This document shows positions 1 through 4,788 of a DNA stretch of 5,550 bases, piece after piece. Position numbers and translations under genes: made by a program. Positions within the stretch are counted from its first letter, which is position 1; every line of letters begins with the position of its first letter. Source of the stretch: Pseudomonadota bacterium (GTDB taxonomy: Bacteria; Pseudomonadota; Alphaproteobacteria; Rhizobiales; Rhizobiaceae); assembly GCA_023422735.1 (NCBI GenBank), contig JAFAGL010000029.1, positions 1 to 5,550 on the forward strand, read 5' to 3'. A model generated the notes under the pieces. That model was not told the origin of the DNA. It saw only the letters and a list, made by a program, of their open reading frames with translations, and did no database searches.

Positions 1-289
1 GATTTTCCAGCGACGTGTCGAGCTGATCGGCCATGGTTTGGGACGACCAGTCCGCAGGATCCGAACTTATCTGAGGAGCGGGAACCGCAGCCGGTTCTTC
101 TATCCGCGCTGTCCACTCTTCGTCGGAACGAGTGTCCCGCTCAAGCAGTGGATTGCGCTCGATCTCGTCATCGATGAAGCGCTCGAGTTCGAGATGGGTA
201 AGCTGCAGCAGGCGGATGGACTGCATCAGCTGTGGCGTCATCACCAGAGACTGGGATTGCCTGAGCTGCAGTCTGGCCGCCAAGCCCAT
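1..289 (-). CDS. rpoN: RNA polymerase sigma-54 factor RpoN, N-terminal part (cut by left edge)
   Basis: Sigma-54 directs core RNA polymerase to -24/-12 promoters and needs an AAA+ enhancer-binding activator to open DNA. The 96 codons present read MGLAARLQLRQSQSLVMTPQ and continue through LMQSIRLLQL and ERFIDDEIERNPLLE (residues 21-50). This is the classic Gln/Leu-rich region I that contacts activators and holds the polymerase inactive. An acidic, Pro-containing stretch (about 52-82) follows, matching the variable region II. The core-binding domain, the helix-turn-helix and the RpoN box lie beyond the left edge. The ATG at 289 is chosen because AGGAG sits 8 bases upstream on the minus strand (298-302) and the protein starts right at region I. 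It lies 179 bases downstream of lptB, a neighbour pair common in alphaproteobacteria. Identity is very secure; only completeness is unknown. Confidence 0.96.
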   Translation of the reverse strand, partial: MGLAARLQLRQSQSLVMTPQLMQSIRLLQLTHLELERFIDDEIERNPLLERDTRSDEEWTARIEEPAAVPAPQISSDPADWSSQTMADQLDTSLEN

Positions 290-297
290 CCGCGCCA

Positions 298-302
298 CTC
301 CT
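298..302 (-). promoter_or_regulatory. Ribosome binding site of rpoN
   Basis: AGGAG on the minus strand, separated from the rpoN ATG by 8 bases. It supports the ATG at 289 over the TTG two codons further in. Confidence 0.7.
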
Positions 303-318
303 GAACCGCGCGAGGTTG

Positions 319-351
319 AAAAAACGGGACGTCCCGATGATTTCAATCATC
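319..351 (-). terminator. Stacked inverted repeats with T run in the rpoN leader (terminator- or attenuator-like)
   Basis: Read on the minus strand, GATGATTGAAATCATC (351-336) is a perfect 7-base inverted repeat that could fold as a 6-bp stem with a UGAA loop. It is followed at once by the 12-base perfect palindrome CGGGACGTCCCG (336-325, sharing one base) and then six T (324-319). A GC stem before a T run resembles an intrinsic terminator. However, the palindrome leaves only a 4-bp stem with a 4-base loop, so it would be weak alone. It lies between lptB and rpoN, so it could end part of the lpt transcripts, attenuate read-through into rpoN, or be a protein-binding palindrome. Function is inferred from shape only. 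Confidence 0.4.
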
Positions 352-376
352 AACTGGCGCGGGTCTTGCTTGTCAA
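346..376 (-). promoter_or_regulatory. Possible housekeeping promoter for rpoN
   Basis: On the minus strand a perfect TTGACA (376-371) is followed after 19 bases by GATGAT (351-346), which matches 4 of 6 positions of TATAAT. The spacer is longer than the usual 16-18 bases and the -10 box is weak, so this is tentative. It would give rpoN its own transcript starting roughly 50 bases before the ATG, inside the inverted-repeat cluster at 325-351. If so, the first hairpin could not form in full on that transcript, and only read-through RNA from lptB would carry the whole structure. Confidence 0.3.
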
Positions 377-465
377 GTCGATCGGCTCAAATTCATCGGC
401 ATGACGCATAATATGTCGCGCAGATCGAAGGCCTGTGCCACCTGTTCAGACCGCCCCGCCGAATA

Positions 466-482
466 GCTTCACAGCGTGAAGC
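466..482. repeat. Perfect inverted repeat over the lptB stop codon
   Basis: GCTTCAC-AGC-GTGAAGC (466-482) is a 7-bp perfect stem with a 3-base loop. It includes the last codons of lptB and its TGA. No T run follows in the direction of lptB transcription, so it does not look like an intrinsic terminator. It could be a 3'-end or mRNA-stabilising hairpin, or chance. Confidence 0.45.
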
Positions 483-1266
483 TTTCGCCAAGATAAAGCC
501 GGCGCACATCTGCATTTGCAACAATGTCCTGCGGATGGCCATGCGTCAGCACCTCGCCAGCATGGATAATATAAGCGCGGTCAATCAGGCCCAGCGTTTC
601 GCGCACATTATGATCGGTGATCAGAACGCCGATGCCACGCGCCGTCAAATGGCGCACAAGCTGCTGGATATCGGCAACCGCAATCGGATCAATGCCGGCA
701 AAGGGCTCATCAAGCAGCATGAAGTTCGGCCGTGTGGCGAGCGCGCGCGCGATTTCCAGCCGCCGCCGTTCACCGCCAGACAGCGCAATGGAGGGCGATT
801 TGCGCAGATGGGTGATATGAAATTCTTCCAAAAGCGCGTCGAGATCGCGTTCGCGCTGCTTGCGACTAGGCTCGATCATTTCGAGGACCGCGCGGATATT
901 GCTTTCCACATTGAGGCCCCGAAAAATCGACGCCTCCTGCGGAAGATAGCCGATCCCCAAACGCGCCCGGCGATACATCGGCATCGCCGTCACATCATAG
1001 CCATCCAGCTCGATCGTGCCGCGATCCACCGGCACAAGACCGGTGACCATGTAAAAGCAGGTGGTCTTGCCTGCGCCGTTGGGGCCGAGCAGCCCCACGG
1101 CCTCGCCAGCGCGTACGCCGATCGAAACACCGTTCACGACCGTGCGACCCTTATATGCCTTTGTGAGGCCGCGCGCGATCAGCGTTCCCTTGAGCGCATC
1201 CCGATCGATTGCGGCGGCAGACGTGGTTGTTTGTCCGCCCTGCGGCGCACCGTTCTTCGAAGCCAT
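469..1266 (-). CDS. lptB: LPS export ABC transporter ATP-binding protein LptB
   Basis: LptB is the cytoplasmic ATPase dimer that, with LptF and LptG, extracts lipopolysaccharide from the inner membrane and pushes it along the LptC-LptA bridge. The 265-residue product shows every ABC ATPase element in order: Walker A GPNGAGKT (61-68), Q-loop Gln110 in LPQEASIF, signature LSGGERRRLEIARAL (162-176), Walker B FMLLDEP with catalytic Glu187, D-loop (AGID, 190-193) and H-loop His219 in TDHN. The LPQEASIF and LLDEPFAGIDPIAV wording is typical of LptB rather than other importers. E. coli LptB is 241 residues; the excess is a low-complexity N-terminal extension (about 1-27, Gln/Thr/Ala-rich) before the conserved GTLIARGLTKAYKGR. 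The start codon is 6 bases after the lptA stop with no clear Shine-Dalgarno, suggesting translational coupling. LptF/LptG are not in the window. Identity is very secure. Confidence 0.96.
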   Translation of the reverse strand: MASKNGAPQGGQTTTSAAAIDRDALKGTLIARGLTKAYKGRTVVNGVSIGVRAGEAVGLLGPNGAGKTTCFYMVTGLVPVDRGTIELDGYDVTAMPMYRRARLGIGYLPQEASIFRGLNVESNIRAVLEMIEPSRKQRERDLDALLEEFHITHLRKSPSIALSGGERRRLEIARALATRPNFMLLDEPFAGIDPIAVADIQQLVRHLTARGIGVLITDHNVRETLGLIDRAYIIHAGEVLTHGHPQDIVANADVRRLYLGESFTL

Positions 1267-1272
1267 GGAAGT

Positions 1273-1884
1273 TCAGCGGTTCTGTGAGCCGGGCTGCAAC
1301 AGCATTTTCACGCGACCGCCGCTTGTATTGCCACCACATCCATCCAGCTGGGCCTGCCCCGTACGCATCTGGACGTTGAGCTTGCAGCCAACGATCACGT
1401 TCTCACCTTCCGTCAAAACGACTTCCTTGCCGGTCAAGGTCAGAACTTCGGTTTTCATGTCGAAGGTCGCACGATCACCGGTCGCAACCTGGGATTCCGA
1501 TTTGACGTAGACCTTGCCGTCAACCTCGATCCGCTCGATATCGGCAGAACCCGGCGTCGCGTTGGCATTGGCCGCTGCCGCTGCCGGCTTGGGTTCGGCA
1601 GGCTTCTTGTCATCATCCTTCTGCATGGCCTGACCGACATAATAAACGGTCATCTTTCCGGCCTTCATCAAGGTCTGCCCCTGCACCACGCTGACATTGC
1701 CGGTGAAAATCGCCTTGCGCTCATTGTCGAGCACTTCCAGGCGATCGCTCTCGATCTGGATCGGCTGGTCATTCGACAGGTTAAGGCTTGTCATGCGGCT
1801 TTGCGTGTCTTGAGCAAAGCCTTGTGTCGTGATCGCAGCCAAAGCCAGGATGGCCACCGACATTCGCACCAGCAGGCTATTCAT
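1273..1884 (-). CDS. lptA: Periplasmic LPS transport protein LptA (OstA-like)
   Basis: LptA polymerises into the beta-jellyroll bridge that carries lipopolysaccharide across the periplasm. From the ATG at 1884 the product is 203 residues. A signal peptide is clear (MNSLLVRMSVAILALAAI, predicted cleavage after GFA near residue 24). An OstA-type domain follows: QIESDRLEVLDNERKAIFTG (43-62), then NVSVVQGQTLMKAGKMTVYY, interrupted by a Lys/Pro/Ala/Asn-rich insert (about 88-114). The domain resumes with IERIEVDGKVYVKSESQVATG and ends near GGRVKMLLQP. Two cysteines (Cys167, Cys183) in the mature part could form a disulfide. This start is preferred because GGGGAA lies 8 bases upstream and the ATG overlaps the lptC stop by 8 bases. 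An upstream in-frame ATG at 1902 would add six residues (MRGTIA) and cannot be excluded. It sits between lptC and lptB, fitting a shared transcript. Confidence 0.92.
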   Translation of the reverse strand: MNSLLVRMSVAILALAAITTQGFAQDTQSRMTSLNLSNDQPIQIESDRLEVLDNERKAIFTGNVSVVQGQTLMKAGKMTVYYVGQAMQKDDDKKPAEPKPAAAAANANATPGSADIERIEVDGKVYVKSESQVATGDRATFDMKTEVLTLTGKEVVLTEGENVIVGCKLNVQMRTGQAQLDGCGGNTSGGRVKMLLQPGSQNR

Positions 1885-2584
1885 CGCTATTGTTCCCCGC
1901 ATTTCCTGCTCTTTCCGCGTTCAAGCGCCCCGGGTCAAGATTCATCTGCACGTGATTATCAAAGACGATCACCTTACCATTTTGCGAAATCGACAACCTG
2001 CCGGCATCGATCGAAGCGCCCTCCACGCTGATCCTGACCGGGTGTTCGGAAACCAGCGTTCCCTTACCCATATCAATATTCGCCGACTGGAACGTAGCCG
2101 ATTTTCCATCGCTGGTGGAGAGTGTCATTGGATCATTCAGCGTGATCGTGTTGCCGATACGGTCATAAACCGCACGTACGGCATCAATCCTGGCTGTCGT
2201 GCCGTCGCTCATCGGCACGGTCGCGTCGACATCCTCCAGTTCGATTTCATTGGTGTTCGACGCATCCTGAACGGCGCGTGCGGCCGTCATCGCATAAGGC
2301 AGATTGTCGGTCGTGAAGCCTTCCAGTTTGGGTGCAGCCATCACCAGCTTGCCATCCCGAATGGCCGTGCTCGACAAATCGAAGCCGATGGCAACAGGCG
2401 AAGACAGCCAGGAATAAGCAGCGAAAGTTCCCGCAAGCAACAGCGCGGCAACCGGCAACGCAATCTTCAACCAGCGGACGCGGCTGGAATGACGGGCCGC
2501 GCGCGCAAATTGCGCCGCTCCCCTTTCCGATGGCCGCAGGCTGGCCGGCGCCTGGGTATGGTCAACCATGGCCGTGTCGCTCAT
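1877..2584 (-). CDS. lptC: LPS export inner-membrane protein LptC
   Basis: LptC is a bitopic inner-membrane protein that receives lipopolysaccharide from LptB2FG and hands it to LptA. From the ATG at 2584 the product is 235 residues. It has a cytoplasmic N-tail of about 38 residues ending in basic RHSSRVRWLK, one membrane helix (about 39-60, IALPVAALLLAGTFAAYSWL), then a periplasmic beta-rich domain. That domain contains LVMAAPKLEGFTTDNLPYAMTA (80-101), a conserved style in rhizobial LptC, and repeated short strands to QNGKVIVFDNHVQMNLDPG (201-219). E. coli LptC is 191 residues; alphaproteobacterial forms are longer at the N-terminus. The reading frame is open to an ATG at 2806, but that extension looks non-coding, while AGGA sits 10 bases before the ATG at 2584. 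Its end overlaps lptA. Sequence identity in this family is low, so the call leans on topology, the fold pattern and the neighbours. Confidence 0.9.
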   Translation of the reverse strand: MSDTAMVDHTQAPASLRPSERGAAQFARAARHSSRVRWLKIALPVAALLLAGTFAAYSWLSSPVAIGFDLSSTAIRDGKLVMAAPKLEGFTTDNLPYAMTAARAVQDASNTNEIELEDVDATVPMSDGTTARIDAVRAVYDRIGNTITLNDPMTLSTSDGKSATFQSANIDMGKGTLVSEHPVRISVEGASIDAGRLSISQNGKVIVFDNHVQMNLDPGRLNAERAGNAGNNSDE

Positions 2585-2830
2585 GCCCGACTTATCCTTA
2601 CCTTGGCTCGCATCGACCAACCCGATACCGGGCAATCCGAGCGATTGAAAAACCGAAAGATAGTGACGCGCAGGACAATTCGCCAGAACCACGATCAAGC
2701 GGTTCTCACCCCACGCACTATTGCAAGAAGTTACATTATCGTGATTTTTGCGCGAAAAGTAAGGCATATCCTTCACCGGATAAAGGCAAGCCACCGGCGA
2801 GAGCATGCCACAGGAAGCGGTTCAGCCTTT

Positions 2831-2840
2831 AAACGCGTTT
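2831..2840. repeat. Perfect 10-base palindrome upstream of sppA
   Basis: AAACGCGTTT reads the same on both strands and lies about 58 bases before the sppA start codon, a position suited to an operator. No regulator can be named from the sequence. Confidence 0.3.
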
Positions 2841-2889
2841 GCAGCGGGTCGTTCTTGCTTTACAGAACCCCTTTACGAAAGATCTTGTT

Positions 2890-2894
2890 GAGGG
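2890..2894 (+). promoter_or_regulatory. Ribosome binding site of sppA
   Basis: GAGGG ends 4 bases before the ATG at 2899. It decides for this start over an in-frame ATG at 2839, which has no such site and would place 20 extra residues ahead of the basic segment and signal anchor. Confidence 0.65.
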
Positions 2895-2898
2895 ATCC

Positions 2899-3867
2899 AT
2901 GGCCAGCCGAGCCGATGACCTGATTGACCGCCGCCGTATGCGCAGAAAGCTCACTTTCTGGCGTGTGGTCACCTTGTGCCTGATTCTCGGGGCCGTCTTT
3001 CTCGGAGTCCGGCTCTTTGCGCCCGATCGTTTTGCGGCAGCCCCGATCGCCCAGATCGCGAAAATCAAGATCGACGGCACAATCACGGAAGATGACGATC
3101 TCCTTGAGCGTCTCGAACAGATCCGCAAGTCAGACGCGGTGAAAGGCGTGATCGTCAATATCGATTCGCCTGGCGGCACCACAGCCGGCGGCGAAGCGAT
3201 CTATGAAGAAATCCGTTTGCTCGCCCAACACAAGCCTGTGGTGGCGCAGGTCGGCACCCTGGCGGCTTCCGCCGGGTATATGATCGCCAGCGCAAGCGAC
3301 CACATTGTTGCCCGCCAATCTTCCATTGTCGGCTCGATTGGCGTTCTGGTTCAGTTTCCCGATGTGACGGGATTGATGGACAAGCTTGGCGTCAAGCTGG
3401 AAGCAGTGAAATCATCTCCCTTGAAGGCTGAGCCCAACCCGTTCAATCCCACAACGGATGAAGAGCGCGATATGCTGCGACGCATGATCCTCGACAGTTA
3501 TGACTGGTTCGTGGATCTGGTCACGGAGCGCCGCCAGCTTGCCCGCGAAGACGTGCTCAAACTGGCGGACGGATCGATCTATACAGGTCGGCAAGCCCTG
3601 GCCAACAAGCTGATCGACGAGTTGGGCGGCGAACGCGAAGCGGTTGCCTGGCTGGAAACCAAGGGCGTGGCGAAAGACCTGCGCGTCGTGGAATGGAAAA
3701 AGAAACAGGAAGGGTTCTTGTCGATTTTCAGTTCGGCATCGCGTTTGAAGGGCGAGCAGCTCAGTGAAACCTTGCGTATCCTGCTCGGCGAGATTGGCGG
3801 CGAACAGCTGTTCCTTGACGGCCTTGTCTCGCTCTGGCAACCTGCGAACCCGTCACAGGCCCGTTAA
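2899..3867 (+). CDS. sppA: Signal peptide peptidase SppA, single-domain S49 serine protease
   Basis: SppA is a membrane-anchored Ser/Lys protease that degrades signal peptides left in the membrane after secretion. The 322-residue product has a basic N-terminus (RRRMRRK, 11-17), a membrane anchor (about 20-42), and then the S49 fold: GVIVNIDSPGGTTAGGEAIYEEI (83-105), VAQVGTLAASAGYMIASASD (115-134) and GSIGVLVQFPDVTGLMDKLGV (145-165). The nucleophile is Ser124 in AASAGY and the general base is Lys176 in SSPLKAEPNPF. Their spacing of 52 residues equals that of the Bacillus subtilis enzyme (Ser147/Lys199, from memory). The length fits the short, single-domain type, not the tandem 67 kDa E. coli form. 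GAGGG at 2890-2894 supports the ATG. It faces away from the lpt genes and precedes ihfB. The family also contains phage and SohB-like peptidases, but the anchor and motifs favour SppA. Confidence 0.93.
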   Translation: MASRADDLIDRRRMRRKLTFWRVVTLCLILGAVFLGVRLFAPDRFAAAPIAQIAKIKIDGTITEDDDLLERLEQIRKSDAVKGVIVNIDSPGGTTAGGEAIYEEIRLLAQHKPVVAQVGTLAASAGYMIASASDHIVARQSSIVGSIGVLVQFPDVTGLMDKLGVKLEAVKSSPLKAEPNPFNPTTDEERDMLRRMILDSYDWFVDLVTERRQLAREDVLKLADGSIYTGRQALANKLIDELGGEREAVAWLETKGVAKDLRVVEWKKKQEGFLSIFSSASRLKGEQLSETLRILLGEIGGEQLFLDGLVSLWQPANPSQAR

Positions 3868-3899
3868 TTTCGCCCGCCAATAAGCCAGCTGTTGAAGAT

Positions 3900-3917
3900 G
3901 CGGCGGACCGCTTTTTT
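3900..3917 (+). terminator. Possible intrinsic terminator after sppA
   Basis: GCGG-CGGA-CCGC (3900-3911) can form a 4-bp GC stem with a tetraloop and is followed directly by six T (3912-3917), 33 bases after the sppA stop. The stem is short; weaker A/G-T pairing could lengthen it past one mismatch. It would separate sppA from ihfB. Confidence 0.5.
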
Positions 3918-3918
3918 C

Positions 3919-3928
3919 ACAATATTGT
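3919..3928. promoter_or_regulatory. AT-rich palindrome in the presumed ihfB promoter region
   Basis: ACAATATTGT is a perfect 10-base palindrome in an AT-rich stretch (3912-3940) between the T run after sppA and the ihfB ribosome site. The ihfB promoter probably lies in or just upstream of it, but no convincing -35/-10 pair is visible. It does not match the IHF consensus core WATCAANNNNTTR, so direct autoregulation is not shown. Confidence 0.3.
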
Positions 3929-3959
3929 TTCTACTTTAAAGGTGCGGGATTTCGATCCG

Positions 3960-4244
3960 ATGATTAAATCCGAGCTCGTTCAGATCATTGCCAACAAGAA
4001 TCCGCATCTGTTTTTGCGTGATGTGGAGAATATTGTCGGCGCGATTTTCGATGAGATCACCGATGCCCTGGCTTCCGGAAACCGCGTGGAATTGCGCGGT
4101 TTCGGCGCATTTTCGGTGAAAAACCGTCCTGCTCGGACGGGCCGCAATCCGCGGACCGGCGAAGCTGTCGAGGTCGAGGAGAAGTGGATTCCCTTCTTCA
4201 AAACCGGCAAGGAACTGCGTGAACGCTTGAATGTTGAGAAGTGA
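3960..4244 (+). CDS. ihfB: Integration host factor beta subunit
   Basis: IHF beta pairs with IHF alpha to form a nucleoid protein that bends DNA sharply at specific sites, helping recombination, replication and sigma-54 promoter activation. From the ATG at 3960 the product is 94 residues, the same length as E. coli IHF beta. It shows the HU/IHF fold: MIKSELVQIIANKNPHL helix start, Glu44 and Arg46 in NRVELRGFGAF (the E. coli counterparts contact the TTR part of the site, from family knowledge), the DNA-bending arm RPARTGRNPRTG (57-68) with the intercalating Pro64, and the closing WIPFFKTGKELRERL. Beta rather than alpha or HU is indicated by the MIKSEL start and Glu44/Arg46. An in-frame GTG at 3942 would add six residues, but GGGA at 3946-3949 and the family length support the ATG. 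The neighbour lapA is a common partner. Identity is very secure. Confidence 0.95.
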   Translation: MIKSELVQIIANKNPHLFLRDVENIVGAIFDEITDALASGNRVELRGFGAFSVKNRPARTGRNPRTGEAVEVEEKWIPFFKTGKELRERLNVEK

Positions 4245-4310
4245 CGGGCGGGGCACCGTTAGCCTCGTGCCACGTCGTCCAGAGCGCCCGCAAACTGCTT
4301 TCCTTTGAGC

Positions 4311-4370
4311 ATGAACGGCTCTAGGTTCACCACAAACACGTTTCGAAGGGACCTGACCGACATATGCTGA
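4311..4370 (+). other. Tiny open frame overlapping the lapA start (doubtful)
   Basis: An ATG at 4311 opens a 19-codon frame (MNGSRFTTNTFRRDLTDIC) whose TGA (4368-4370) lies just inside lapA, overlapping its ATG at 4364 in another frame. Such a layout can couple translation, and lapA itself has only a distant AAGGGA about 12 bases upstream. However, the small frame has no good ribosome site. It is probably chance. The rest of the ihfB-lapA gap (4245-4363) shows only a weak GGCAC/GTGCC repeat (4252-4271). Confidence 0.15.
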
Positions 4371-4732
4371 CGCGTTTTTTCATGGTCGTGATCGTGGTGC
4401 CCGTCGCGGTGATCCTGATTGCGCTCGCCGTTGCCAACCGCGCTTTGGTTCCCTTCACGATGGATCCGTTCAATCCGGGCAATCCGGCTTTGACGATCCA
4501 GATGCCGTTTTTCATTTATCTGTTTTTATGCCTTTTGTTTGGAGTGGTAATCGGCAGTTTCGCGACCTGGACACGGCAGCACCGCTACCGCAAACTTGCA
4601 CGCCAACGCGGCCAGGAGGTTGAAAATCTCCGCTCCGTGGCTGCTTCCGGCCAAGCGCGTGACGACCGCAGCATTGCGGTCAACCCGGCACCCGCGTCGC
4701 CGGGCACCACTTTGGCGCATCGAAGCGCTTAA
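4364..4732 (+). CDS. lapA: LapA family inner-membrane protein (DUF1049)
   Basis: LapA-type proteins are small inner-membrane proteins; in E. coli LapA (YciS) works with LapB (YciM) in setting LPS synthesis through FtsH control of LpxC. The 122-residue product has a first helix (about 5-24, FFMVVIVVPVAVILIALAVA). A conserved loop ANRALVPFTMDPFNPGNPAL (24-43) and a second helix (about 48-68, MPFFIYLFLCLLFGVVIGSFA) come next. A basic, helical cytoplasmic segment follows (TWTRQHRYRKLARQRGQEVENLR, 68-90). The tail is Ala/Pro/Ser-rich and probably disordered. The NR-V-DPFNP pattern and two-helix layout are typical of the alphaproteobacterial LapA domain. It follows ihfB by 119 bases, the same neighbour pair seen in other Proteobacteria, but no lapB follows here. 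Whether it regulates LpxC in this lineage is unknown. An internal ATG at 4382 would destroy helix one and is rejected. Confidence 0.85.
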   Translation: MLTRFFMVVIVVPVAVILIALAVANRALVPFTMDPFNPGNPALTIQMPFFIYLFLCLLFGVVIGSFATWTRQHRYRKLARQRGQEVENLRSVAASGQARDDRSIAVNPAPASPGTTLAHRSA

Positions 4733-4740
4733 ACAAGCGC
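4725..4740. repeat. Inverted repeat over the lapA stop codon
   Basis: GCGCTT-AAAC-AAGCGC is a perfect 6-bp stem with a 4-base loop spanning the lapA TAA. No T run follows, so it is not a standard terminator. It lies 48 bases before the next gene and might stabilise the upstream mRNA end or be chance. Confidence 0.4.
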
Positions 4741-4777
4741 GTCCGAAAAGGGGCCTTGAGGCTCAAAGACGTATTCC

Positions 4778-4782
4778 AAGGA
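4778..4782 (+). promoter_or_regulatory. Ribosome binding site of the cyclodeaminase-family gene
   Basis: AAGGA ends 6 bases before the ATG at 4789, a near-ideal site that fixes the start of the gene running off the right edge. Confidence 0.75.
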
Positions 4783-4788
4783 CATATC

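Larger units (their letters stand above)
2585..2898. promoter_or_regulatory. Divergent non-coding region between lptC and sppA
   Basis: These 314 bases separate two genes facing away from each other, so both promoters should lie here, but no strong -35/-10 pair stands out on either strand. Visible structure includes the 10-base palindrome AAACGCGTTT at 2831-2840. There is also an inverted repeat TATCC-TTCACC-GGATA at 2767-2782, flanked by two copies of AAGGCA 22 bases apart (2761 and 2783). An AT-richer stretch runs about 2725-2765. Open frames enter the region from both flanking genes, but their translations resemble nothing and good ribosome sites support the inner starts. I see no RNA gene. 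Confidence 0.6.

Noticed and set aside
535..1287. Plus-strand frame of 250 codons opposite lptB
   Set aside because: It is a shadow of a gene with every ABC ATPase motif intact; the antisense product has no familiar motif.
2690..2710. Possible IHF binding site (GATCAA-GCGG-TTC, about 2694-2706) upstream of lptC
   Set aside because: It mismatches the WATCAANNNNTTR consensus at the first and last positions, so it is not better than chance.
2585..2806. N-terminal extension of lptC to an ATG at 2806
   Set aside because: The 74 extra residues have mixed, unstructured composition with several Cys and resemble nothing. AGGA before 2584 and the usual LptC layout favour the shorter form.
1829..2923. 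Long plus-strand frame (364 codons) opposite lptC and the divergent region
   Set aside because: Its translation is Arg/His-rich with no recognisable domain, and it is antisense to a gene with membrane topology and neighbours typical of LptC. Long antisense frames are common at this GC content.
3412..3840. Minus-strand frame opposite the 3' part of sppA
   Set aside because: It is a shadow of the conserved protease; no ribosome site or domain was seen.
3942..3959. GTG start six codons upstream in ihfB
   Set aside because: The family starts at MIKSEL and is 94 residues long; the GGGA site lies between the two candidates and serves the ATG.
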